Shown piece after piece: positions 6,734-14,020 of a stretch of DNA of 27,984 bases. The DNA is from Bacilli bacterium (GTDB taxonomy: Bacteria; Bacillota; Bacilli; Tumebacillales; JAQBPP01), in the NCBI GenBank assembly GCA_028287455.1, contig JAQBPP010000020.1, positions 1 to 27,984 on the forward strand, in the 5' to 3' direction. Position 1 is the first letter of the stretch; each line of letters starts with the position of its first letter. The notes under the pieces are model-generated. The model had not been told where the DNA came from. It saw only the letters and a program-made list of their open reading frames with translations, and did not search any database. Position numbers and translations under genes: made by a program.

Positions 6734-7999
6734 TCAACCTAAAACACGCGAGCTTATATCTTCAGGGGTATGCGAGTAAGATCCGATCTGCGTACCTGGG
6801 CATTCCGATTGAAGAATCTCCATCATCGTTTTCATTCCCACGACATCCCCCTTCTGTGCCGGAACTTGGCTCAGATAGAGTTCAGGGTCAATATTCAAGT
6901 TCCTCAGTTGAATCAGACGCACACCATTATCATTAATGAAATCAACCATTGCTTCGATTTCCTCTTCACGATCTGTCACACCCGGGAAGATCAGATAATT
7001 AATCGACGTGATTACCCCATGGTCGGAAGCGAATTTCGTCGACTCCGCAACATCTTCCACAGTATAAGCTCTTGGTCTGTAATACGCATTGTAATGCTCA
7101 GGAATTGCAGATACGATCGAAACCCTCATCAAATCCAGGCCTGCCCGTACAATCTCTCGAATCATTGGAGTAAGACCGGCATTTGTATTGATATTGATAT
7201 AACCGGACTCTATCACTGCTCGGGTACGGCGGATCGCCTCAGCAATATCCAGGCCGCGCGTGGAAGGCTCACCTTCACACCCCTGTCCAAAGGAGATAAT
7301 CGCGTCAGGTCCACCCGTCTGCAAATGATGAATCATCACTTCAGTCATTTCTTCGACTGTCGGCCTGAAATTCATTCTGACCTGTGGAGATGGAAAAGGA
7401 GAATCTTCCGGCTGCTCGGAGATACAGCCAACACACCCTGCGTTGCACGTCGACGACACAGGCAAAGCGCCTTCCCATCGCCCGAGAAACGTATTTTTAG
7501 AAGTAAGACAGCCATATTCCAGTGAACAAGTGGACAGATGCTGATAAATACGATTGGAGGGATATCTGGAAATTAAGCGTTCCACAGGCTGCTGCATTGC
7601 TGGATACAAGTCGGGATTAAAACGGTTTACATCCGCCTCAGTAGATGCAGCAGCAATATAAAATTTGCCCTTGTCCCAAACTACTGCGGTATACCCCATC
7701 AAAGGCAGTGGCCCGTTGCCGGCAGATTTTATATAGCCAGGCAGCAATAAACGGGTATATCCCTGCGGAGCGAGTGCCCCTACCGCTGTGTACTTATCAG
7801 ACAGTGTCACTTTGCCGCCTGTTTCTTTATCCAATCCAACCGCCTGAGTACCCGGCAGACTTACAAGCGCCGCTCCGTCAGGCAATGGGATCAATTCCTC
7901 TGACAAAATTTCAGTCAAAAACATTCCGCTTCGACCGAGCGGCAGCAAATCGCTATCATCAAATATGCGCCCTGCCCGGTCTGCGTAGACTAGATGCAT
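6734..7999 (-). CDS. Radical SAM enzyme of unknown function
   Basis: The protein of about 421 residues has an N-terminal region of about 150 residues without a recognised fold. A Cys-containing stretch, STCSLEYGCLTSKNTFLGRW, follows, then the radical SAM motif CNAGCVGC (CX3CX2C, Cys at about 185, 189 and 192). After it comes FGQGCEGEPS, which stands where the SAM-binding GGE-like motif is expected and carries one more Cys. The TIM-barrel part ends near residue 360, followed by a short tail without an obvious SPASM cluster. The ATG at 7999 has AGAGTGA about 7 bases upstream and is preferred over the TTG two codons earlier. The gene follows rho by 62 bases and is probably read from the rho message. 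The substrate is unknown; a nearby small protein gene faces it. The enzyme class is certain, the role is not. Confidence 0.9.
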   Translation of the reverse strand: MHLVYADRAGRIFDDSDLLPLGRSGMFLTEILSEELIPLPDGAALVSLPGTQAVGLDKETGGKVTLSDKYTAVGALAPQGYTRLLLPGYIKSAGNGPLPLMGYTAVVWDKGKFYIAAASTEADVNRFNPDLYPAMQQPVERLISRYPSNRIYQHLSTCSLEYGCLTSKNTFLGRWEGALPVSSTCNAGCVGCISEQPEDSPFPSPQVRMNFRPTVEEMTEVMIHHLQTGGPDAIISFGQGCEGEPSTRGLDIAEAIRRTRAVIESGYININTNAGLTPMIREIVRAGLDLMRVSIVSAIPEHYNAYYRPRAYTVEDVAESTKFASDHGVITSINYLIFPGVTDREEEIEAMVDFINDNGVRLIQLRNLNIDPELYLSQVPAQKGDVVGMKTMMEILQSECPGTQIGSYSHTPEDISSRVLG

Positions 8000-8061
8000 A
8001 AACAATCACTCTTTCTAAACTTCTGCAGCAGACGACGGGAGCAAGTGTAATTTCTCGTCCG

Positions 8062-9330
8062 TCACTTACTGGCAGAAAGTTGTTTTGCTTCCTTCACACC
8101 TTCTAAAGTAGCCAGGAATTCCTTATTTCCTTTGGTTTCTCGCAACTTCTTGAGGAAAAACTCCGTAAAATCCGGCGAATCGGACATCGTTTTACGCAGT
8201 GCCCATATTTTATCCAACTCTTCGGGTGCGATGAGCAATTCCTCACGTCTGGTACCGGACCTTCTGATATCAAGCGCAGGGAAAATCCGCCGCTCAGCTA
8301 ATTTGCGATCCAATTGCAGCTCCATATTGCCTGTTCCTTTAAACTCTTCATAAATCACATCATCCATCCTGGATCCTGTCTCTACAAGAGCTGTTGCCAA
8401 GATCGTCAGTGACCCGCCTTCTTCAATGTTGCGTGCGGCGCCAAAGAATCGTTTCGGCCGATGAAAAGCAGCCGGATCAATACCGCCAGACAACGTACGT
8501 CCACTTGGAGGAATCACCAGGTTATAGGCACGCGCCAGTCGAGTAATTGAATCCATCAGGATTACTACATCACGCCCATGTTCCACTAGACGCATTGCGC
8601 GTTCCAGCACCAATTCGGCGACCTTGATATGGTTTTCTGGCACCTCATCAAATGTGGAGGCTACCACTTCTCCTTTTACCGAACGCTGCATATCCGTGAC
8701 TTCTTCTGGCCTTTCATCAATCAGCAGTACGAATAATTCTATTTCGGGATAATTCGTTGCAACGGAATTGGCAATCTCTTTAAGGAGGAGGGTTTTACCT
8801 GCTTTCGGAGGAGCGACGATCAAACCGCGTTGTCCCATGCCTACCGGACTCAGAAGATCAATAATTCGTGTTGACAACTTCTCAGGCTCTGTTTCCATAA
8901 CCATTTTCTTTGTGGGAAACAGAGGGGTTAAAGCCGGGAAGTGAACACGCTCAGCAGCTACTTCTGGAGAAACACTGTTAACTGCTTCAACTTGCAGCAA
9001 CCCGAAGTACCGTTCATTTTCCTTCGGGGGACGAACTTTACCGGATACTCGGTCTCCAGTCCGCAAATCAAACCTTCGAATCTGTGAAGCTGCAACATAT
9101 ATATCTTCGGTTGAGGGCAAGTAGCCAATCGGTCTTAAAAACCCATAGCCATCTTGCATAATTTCAAGGACACCTTCGGCAAACATGTATCCTTCTGTCT
9201 CAGCCTGCGCTCGTAGAATCGAGAAAACTAATTCCCTTTTCTTCAATGTTCCATAATAAGGAATCTGGAATTGCTTGGCCTGTTTATACAACTCTTTTAA
9301 ATTCATTGCTTCAAGTTCGGCAATGTGCAA
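8062..9330 (-). CDS. rho: Transcription termination factor Rho
   Basis: Rho is a hexameric RNA-dependent ATPase that stops transcription of untranslated RNA. The 422-residue protein has the N-terminal helical part (MNLKELYKQAKQ), the cold-shock-like RNA-binding domain at about 48-120 (GYGFLRP, DIYVAASQIRRF), the Walker A loop PPKAGKT at about 174-180 and the Walker B/Q-loop region with LMDSITRLARAYN at about 255-268. Length and motifs are complete, with no long insertion. The start is TTG at 9330, supported by GTAGGTGAG about 5 bases upstream; an ATG eight codons later has no ribosome site. It stands upstream of the radical SAM gene and rpmE in the usual rho-rpmE neighbourhood. Confidence 0.98.
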   Translation of the reverse strand: MHIAELEAMNLKELYKQAKQFQIPYYGTLKKRELVFSILRAQAETEGYMFAEGVLEIMQDGYGFLRPIGYLPSTEDIYVAASQIRRFDLRTGDRVSGKVRPPKENERYFGLLQVEAVNSVSPEVAAERVHFPALTPLFPTKKMVMETEPEKLSTRIIDLLSPVGMGQRGLIVAPPKAGKTLLLKEIANSVATNYPEIELFVLLIDERPEEVTDMQRSVKGEVVASTFDEVPENHIKVAELVLERAMRLVEHGRDVVILMDSITRLARAYNLVIPPSGRTLSGGIDPAAFHRPKRFFGAARNIEEGGSLTILATALVETGSRMDDVIYEEFKGTGNMELQLDRKLAERRIFPALDIRRSGTRREELLIAPEELDKIWALRKTMSDSPDFTEFFLKKLRETKGNKEFLATLEGVKEAKQLSASK

Positions 9331-9389
9331 ATCTTCTCACCTACAATCAAATATTAATAAATCTCTGTTGCTAATATAAAACAAATCCT

Positions 9390-9398
9390 AGTATACCA
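9390..9398 (-). promoter_or_regulatory. Extended -10 promoter of rho
   Basis: The minus strand reads TGGTATACT, an extended -10 element (TGnTATACT) 59 bases before the rho start. The -35 region at 17 bases is poor. Confidence 0.42.
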
Positions 9399-9460
9399 TG
9401 ATTACCAGGGCTATCCTATCTTATGCACAGTCATCCTCATTTTATAAAACTTTTTCTTAC

Positions 9461-9490
9461 GGAGACTCCAAAAAACGGTTTGAAGTCTCC
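9461..9490. repeat. Inverted repeat in the rho/peptidase intergenic region
   Basis: GGAGACT (9461-9467) and AGTCTCC (9484-9490) form a perfect 7-bp inverted repeat with a 16-base A/T-tract loop. It lies upstream of the proposed rho promoter and about 90 bases before the peptidase start. No T-run follows on either strand, so it is not a terminator. It may be a leader hairpin of the peptidase message or a protein-binding site. Confidence 0.4.
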
Positions 9491-9578
9491 AGCAGGATTT
9501 GACTGCTGACAGAGCGAAGTCCCAACTGCACAACCAAGCTAATCACAGCAGATAATGCTGCAAAGGGGTCCGAATTTT

Positions 9579-11126
9579 TTGCCAGGCCGTTTGAAATTGC
9601 AACTGTTATCGTTAGTTCTCACTGCTGCCATGACATTCTCAATTGTATGCTTGTTCATTGGTCCAAACATTGTGTTTCAGCACTTGCAGGGTTCGGCGTC
9701 ACGCTGGGCAACATCGATCCATTCGAATATCCCTGTCCGCGGAATACTGCCCGCAGGTTCACTGCTCCCAGAGCCCACATCAACGCCTCAGACACCCCAA
9801 TATACGATTGATGCTGTATTAACACCCGCCAGCCATCTGATTACTGGGCATGAGGTCTGTCAAATCCCGGATCTTCCCGATCAAGAGCTGCACTTCTATT
9901 TATTTTCTGCATCTACACTGACAAATCCTATCCAAATCCAAGATGTTCAAATGAATTTACATAGTGTACCGTTCCGAGTTGCAAATGGGGAGTTAATTAT
10001 ACCCAATCTAAAAAAGGGGAATCCAATCAGTCTGGATATCACTTTTAGCACTTCGGTTCCTGCAGCCCCCACTCGCTTGGGTGAATTTAGCGGAGTATGG
10101 TCGCTCGATTATTGGTACCCTATTCTTGCAGTCCGCAGCGATAACAAATGGATAGGGCGCCCTGTCCCGCAAAACTTCGGCGATCCATTTTTGATGGACC
10201 TTGCCTCCTATACAATTCACTTCCGTGCACCAGCAGGCGTGCACTGGTATGCCTCAGCAGTTCCGAACGAGACGAAATCACTTGCTTCGGGGGAAAATCT
10301 TACGACTTGGGGGCCTAGCTTGCTGCGCAATTTTGCATTGTTTGGCTCATCATCATTCCAGGAGCGAACCTTTCAACTTAATCCGGAAACCTCAGTTCAA
10401 GTGGTCGGGCAAGAGAAGAGCGACATCGACCAACTGTTTAACCTCACACAGCAAACGACTCACTTTTATCAAACAGCGTTTGGTGCACTCACAACCAAAG
10501 TGATAACCGTAATTGTGATGCCAAGCCAAACAGTCTACGCACATGAATATCCCAATTTGGCCCTGCTTTCTCGGGATACTTTATCCTGGCCCACTTCTTC
10601 TCATTGGATCACTCACGAAATAGCGCATGCCTGGTGGTTTACTGAAGTGGGGACTTATAAAGCTCTGCACCCTTGGCTGGATGAAGGTTTGGCTGAGTAT
10701 TCCTCACTGCTCGCGGAAGAAGCAATAGATGGGAAACCCGCCTATCAATCAACTATCAAACAGGACTGGACGCTCTTCTCGACATCAAAGTCCTATTCGC
10801 CTCATTCAAGCGGAGCACCAATAGAGGCCGGCGGGTTAACAATGGACACCCCTTACTCCTCGTTTTCCGATGATGCAACTTATTACCAGATCGAGTACTT
10901 AAGGGCACTGCTAATGTATGCGGATTTGCGTCAGTCGATGGGGGACACCGCATTTTTCGCCTTTTTAAAGGATTTCTACAATAAAAACCAGCAGAAAACT
11001 GCGACTCCGGAAAGTTTGATGCAAGCGATGCATGACGTGTCCCCAGCAAATGAACAACTATTGAAAATGTGGATTGAGACCCCAAACGCGGTTTTAATTG
11101 ATACAGTCACAAGCAGATTTCAGTAA
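9579..11126 (+). CDS. Membrane-anchored M1-like zinc metallopeptidase
   Basis: The product of about 515 residues has one N-terminal hydrophobic helix (about residues 8-30), then a beta-rich region, then the gluzincin site HEIAHAWW (His 346, Glu 347, His 350), followed 18 residues later by the third zinc ligand in WLDEGLAEY (Glu 369). HExxH-18-E in this setting is typical of the M1 aminopeptidase clan. The usual GAMEN exopeptidase motif is not obvious, so aminopeptidase activity is unsure. The catalytic part most likely faces outside the cell. I chose TTG at 9579 because AAAGGGG lies 9 bases before it; the ATG at 9555 has no ribosome site. It is the only + strand gene in this block and replaces genes (murA2, glpX) found next to rho in B. 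subtilis. Its 3' end overlaps the next gene by 7 bases, tail to tail. Confidence 0.85.
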   Translation: MPGRLKLQLLSLVLTAAMTFSIVCLFIGPNIVFQHLQGSASRWATSIHSNIPVRGILPAGSLLPEPTSTPQTPQYTIDAVLTPASHLITGHEVCQIPDLPDQELHFYLFSASTLTNPIQIQDVQMNLHSVPFRVANGELIIPNLKKGNPISLDITFSTSVPAAPTRLGEFSGVWSLDYWYPILAVRSDNKWIGRPVPQNFGDPFLMDLASYTIHFRAPAGVHWYASAVPNETKSLASGENLTTWGPSLLRNFALFGSSSFQERTFQLNPETSVQVVGQEKSDIDQLFNLTQQTTHFYQTAFGALTTKVITVIVMPSQTVYAHEYPNLALLSRDTLSWPTSSHWITHEIAHAWWFTEVGTYKALHPWLDEGLAEYSSLLAEEAIDGKPAYQSTIKQDWTLFSTSKSYSPHSSGAPIEAGGLTMDTPYSSFSDDATYYQIEYLRALLMYADLRQSMGDTAFFAFLKDFYNKNQQKTATPESLMQAMHDVSPANEQLLKMWIETPNAVLIDTVTSRFQ

Positions 11127-11815
11127 GCACTGGTTTCAGTCCTCATTAGCTGCGTTCTTATAGACTGCCTGCTGCTCACCCCATAAAAAATCACGGTGAC
11201 TCCAACTAATTCAGCCAGCGGCAGCAATGCTTCCAAACCCAAATGGCTCAAGGACCCGGCTAATGATAACACGATTGCACCAATCCCCACGAATAAAGGA
11301 GTGAATCTTTTTGTTTTCCACCAGGATAGGATGGGCAGCAGAATCAGCAGAATTCCACCAATCCCGTCAAGTATGGGGGCAAATACAATCCTTGGAATCG
11401 ACTCCGACGCAAAACCCGCTCCCGCCACTGTGCCAGTCGCCGCCTGCAGATGATCGATCAGGAGAGGTTCTCGCAGCACATAAATTAAAAATAATGCAAG
11501 TGCGATTAGACTGATTCCAGCAAATGCAGCTGCAATTCGTTTCGAAAACGTCATAAACACCTGTCCAACTGCCATTACCGCAACCAGGGATATCGCACTA
11601 AAGTAATACATGCGATAACCATCTGCAGTCCAGCCGTAAACAGGCGCATAGAATTCTTCAAAACTGCTTACTGCATAAAGAAACATGGAAATCGCCCACC
11701 AAAGTTGATAAACTTTATGCTTCTGGGCATACTGAACAACCAGTTGAACAGCAAAAACAAATGAGACAACACTGGCCAATGCGGCGAAAATTGGCGCTAA
11801 ATGAATGGATGACAT
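11120..11815 (-). CDS. Seven-helix membrane protein of unknown function
   Basis: The 231-residue product has about seven hydrophobic segments (near 5-26, 36-52, 70-90, 93-112, 147-168, 172-191 and 195-213), short loops and no soluble domain. A longer extracytoplasmic or cytoplasmic loop lies between helices 4 and 5. I recognise no enzymatic motif. Aromatic residues in helices 2 and 3 (QLWWAISMFLY, MYYFSAISL) recall seven-helix sensor or transporter-like proteins, but this is not enough to name a family. The ATG at 11815 has GGGGAGG 6 bases upstream. It follows tal by 32 bases in the same direction, so it is probably the last gene of the tal message. It ends inside the convergent peptidase gene. 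Confidence 0.8.
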   Translation of the reverse strand: MSSIHLAPIFAALASVVSFVFAVQLVVQYAQKHKVYQLWWAISMFLYAVSSFEEFYAPVYGWTADGYRMYYFSAISLVAVMAVGQVFMTFSKRIAAAFAGISLIALALFLIYVLREPLLIDHLQAATGTVAGAGFASESIPRIVFAPILDGIGGILLILLPILSWWKTKRFTPLFVGIGAIVLSLAGSLSHLGLEALLPLAELVGVTVIFYGVSSRQSIRTQLMRTETSAY

Positions 11816-11847
11816 CGCCGGCCTCCCCGTAAACCGCTCCGCGCTGA

Positions 11848-12486
11848 CTAACGCTTATTCCAATCGGCCAGGAACCGTTCGATGCCCTGATCCGTTAAAG
11901 GATGCTTCATGATTTTTTCAATCACACCCAAGGGACAGGTTGCGATATGGGCACCATTTAATGCTGCTTCCGTCACGTGGACCGGATGGCGGATTGATGC
12001 TGCTATAATCTCAGTATCAATATCATGAATGGCAAAGATGTCCGAAATCGTCTTAACCAATTCAATGCCGTTCATGGAGATATCATCCAAACGGCCTACA
12101 AACGGTGAAACAAAAGAGGCGCCAGCTCTTGCAGCCAGCAGGGCCTGGTTGGCTGTAAAAATAAGTGTAACATTTGTTTTAATACCTTTGGAAGCGAAAA
12201 TTTTAACTGCTTTCAAACCTTCTGCCGTAAGCGGAACTTTAATTACAATATTTGGATGAAGCGCAGCAAGAGGCAAGCCCTCTTCGACCATTCCTTTCGC
12301 ATCTAGCGCAACTACCTCCGCAGAGATCGGTCCATCCACAATTTCAATAATTTGCTTGAGCACTTGGACAAAATCGCGGCCCTCTTTGGCAATCAGGCTT
12401 GGGTTGGTTGTCACCCCTGAAATGACGCCCAGATCATTGGCCATTCGTATTTCTTCGATATTTGCTGTATCAATAAAAAACTTCAA
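11848..12486 (-). CDS. tal: Transaldolase, short (TalC/FSA-like) type
   Basis: The 212-residue protein begins MKFFIDTANIEEIRM and has GVTTNPSLIAKEG (24-36), the Schiff-base lysine in NIVIKVPLTAEG (Lys 83) and GRLDDISMNG. This is the small transaldolase/fructose-6-phosphate aldolase group, like B. subtilis YwjH. The enzyme moves a dihydroxyacetone unit in the pentose phosphate pathway; sequence alone does not separate transaldolase from fructose-6-phosphate aldolase activity, though gene context (next to fbaA) favours transaldolase. The start is TTG at 12486 with GGAGG about 9 bases upstream. The gene follows fbaA by 81 bases, the same order as in Bacillus. Confidence 0.95.
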   Translation of the reverse strand: MKFFIDTANIEEIRMANDLGVISGVTTNPSLIAKEGRDFVQVLKQIIEIVDGPISAEVVALDAKGMVEEGLPLAALHPNIVIKVPLTAEGLKAVKIFASKGIKTNVTLIFTANQALLAARAGASFVSPFVGRLDDISMNGIELVKTISDIFAIHDIDTEIIAASIRHPVHVTEAALNGAHIATCPLGVIEKIMKHPLTDQGIERFLADWNKR

Positions 12487-12567
12487 TTCATCCTACCTCC
12501 ATCGAAAGAACTGTACTTCTTGAGAATATACCCGATTCACTTCAATTCAATTCGCAGACGCCAAACG

Positions 12568-13431
12568 TTATGCACGGCCGCTGGAGCCAAACTCGCGCAT
12601 CTTGCTTTGGACAGTTGCTTTAATTGCGTCTCTTGCAGGACCTAAATATTTGCGCGGATCATATTCATTGGGTTTGGCCGCCAATACTTCACGTACTACC
12701 CTCGCACTGGCCATTTGATTTTCAGTGTTCACATTGATTTTTGCAGTCCCAAGAGAGATCGCACGCTTGATATCGTGAGTTGGAATCCCTGTCCCACCAT
12801 GTAAAACAAGTGGTACGCCTGTAAGTTTCATAACTTCTTCCATGCGGTCGAATCCTAGTTTCGGCTCCCCTTTATAAGGTCCATGAACTGAACCCAGCGC
12901 TGGAGCGAAACAATCTACGCCAGTCTCCCTCACCAGACGGTCGCATTCAGCTGGAATTGCATACATGGCGTCAGCATCATCCACGCTTAAATCATCTTCC
13001 TGACCACCGATCCGTCCCAGCTCCGCTTCCACGGACACCCCATGGATATGCGCCAGTTCGACCACCTTTTTGGTGATGGCAATATTTTCTTCGAGCGGGT
13101 GATGAGAACCGTCGATCATGACCGATGTAAAACCAGCCAGAATTGCTTGCGCACATTTCTCGAATGTGGAACCATGGTCCAGATGAATGGCTGCTGGCAC
13201 TGTAATTTTGTATTCTTCCATCAGCGCTTTTACGATGGCGGTCACTACCTTGAAACCGCCCATATATCGACCGGCACCTTCACTTACGCCTAAAATCACC
13301 GGTGAATTCTCCGCTTGTGCCGCTTCCAGAATCGCCTGTGTAAACTCCAGATTGTTCACATTAAATTGACCAACTGCATACTTTCCTGATGCTGCTTGCT
13401 GAAGCATTTCTGTCATGGACACCAGTGGCAT
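12568..13431 (-). CDS. fbaA: Class II fructose-1,6-bisphosphate aldolase
   Basis: This zinc-dependent aldolase of glycolysis and gluconeogenesis splits fructose-1,6-bisphosphate into two triose phosphates. Visible motifs are HLDHGSTFEKC with catalytic Asp 85 and zinc His 86, VEAELGRIGGQEDD (Glu 137), GSVHGPYKG (zinc His 183) and LHGGTGIP (zinc His 211). Length (287 aa) matches the Bacillus-type enzymes. The ATG at 13431 follows GGGAGGG by about 8 bases. The gene lies between spo0F and tal, as in B. subtilis (spo0F-fbaA-tal). A TATAAT box upstream suggests its own promoter in addition to any read-through from spo0F. Confidence 0.97.
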   Translation of the reverse strand: MPLVSMTEMLQQAASGKYAVGQFNVNNLEFTQAILEAAQAENSPVILGVSEGAGRYMGGFKVVTAIVKALMEEYKITVPAAIHLDHGSTFEKCAQAILAGFTSVMIDGSHHPLEENIAITKKVVELAHIHGVSVEAELGRIGGQEDDLSVDDADAMYAIPAECDRLVRETGVDCFAPALGSVHGPYKGEPKLGFDRMEEVMKLTGVPLVLHGGTGIPTHDIKRAISLGTAKINVNTENQMASARVVREVLAAKPNEYDPRKYLGPARDAIKATVQSKMREFGSSGRA

Positions 13432-13472
13432 TCAAATAGCCCTCCCTGAACTCTGCTCATGATAAACAGTTC

Positions 13473-13478
13473 ATTATA
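13473..13478 (-). promoter_or_regulatory. Probable -10 box of fbaA
   Basis: A perfect TATAAT on the minus strand, 41 bases before the fbaA ATG, in the 80-base gap after spo0F. The -35 is weak (TGAATA at 18 bases), so strength is uncertain. Confidence 0.45.
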
Positions 13479-13511
13479 GTTTACCACGAAACGTTATATT
13501 CACCAAAAAAT

Positions 13512-13871
13512 TTAAGCCAGTTGCTCATTCACCGCCATACGCAGTTCATCAATATCAAACGGTTTGGTGAAATGTGTCAATGCCCCTAAAGCCATTGCCT
13601 CCTGAATTAAATCCAGTTCTCCATACGCAGTCATCATAATGACCTTGGTTTTAGGCTCAATCTGACGAATATGCCGTAAAATCTCAAGCCCGTCCATTCC
13701 GGGAATTTTCATATCAAGCAGCACTAAATCAGGCTGTTCGTTTGCCACGATGTCTAAAGCGGTTGGACCATTTGGCGCCTCAAAAATTTTAATTCCTTCA
13801 CTTTCTAACACTTCATGCAATAAAACGCGAATTCCGTATTGATCATCTACAATCAAGACCTTATGCTGCAT
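13512..13871 (-). CDS. spo0F: Sporulation phosphorelay response regulator Spo0F
   Basis: This single-domain receiver protein of 119 residues accepts phosphate from sporulation kinases and passes it to Spo0B, then Spo0A. It opens VLIVDDQYGIRVLLHEV, with acidic pocket Asp 9 and Asp 10, has the phosphorylation site in LVLLDMKIPGMDG (Asp 53), MMTAYGELD with the switch Thr, and LTHFTKPFDIDEL with the conserved Lys. DQYGIR and KPFDIDE are shared with B. subtilis Spo0F, and no output domain follows. The ATG at 13871 follows AAGGGAG by about 7 bases. It sits between pyrG and fbaA as in Bacillus, after a pyrG terminator, so it must have its own promoter. I see no clear sigma-H promoter but one possible Spo0A box. 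Confidence 0.95.
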   Translation of the reverse strand: MQHKVLIVDDQYGIRVLLHEVLESEGIKIFEAPNGPTALDIVANEQPDLVLLDMKIPGMDGLEILRHIRQIEPKTKVIMMTAYGELDLIQEAMALGALTHFTKPFDIDELRMAVNEQLA

Positions 13872-13933
13872 CCTGCAACTCCCTTTCTTCCCGCTCAGAT
13901 AAAGTTGGATCGGCTATGTTAAAATGCCATTTT

Positions 13934-13940
13934 TGCCGAA
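13934..13940 (+). promoter_or_regulatory. Possible Spo0A box upstream of spo0F
   Basis: TGCCGAA fits TGNCGAA, the degenerate form of the Spo0A box TGTCGAA, 63 bases before the spo0F start. B. subtilis spo0F is controlled by Spo0A. A single 7-base match could be chance. Confidence 0.22.
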
Positions 13941-13978
13941 ACCAAAAAGGGCGCAAACAAATGTGCGATGTGCCCTTT
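13941..13978 (-). terminator. pyrG terminator
   Basis: On the minus strand AAAGGGC (13972-13978) pairs with GCCCTTT (13946-13952) and is followed by TTGG, with the T-run beginning inside the stem. It is 43 bases after the pyrG stop and separates pyrG from spo0F. Confidence 0.7.
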
Positions 13979-14020
13979 CGTGTTATTTTGTTATTTCCAC
14001 ATTTTACTAACGAATTCCTT

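Noticed and set aside
8015..8060. GACGG/CCGTC inverted repeat after rho as a rho gene terminator
   Set aside because: No T-run follows and the stem is short; read-through into the radical SAM gene seems more likely.
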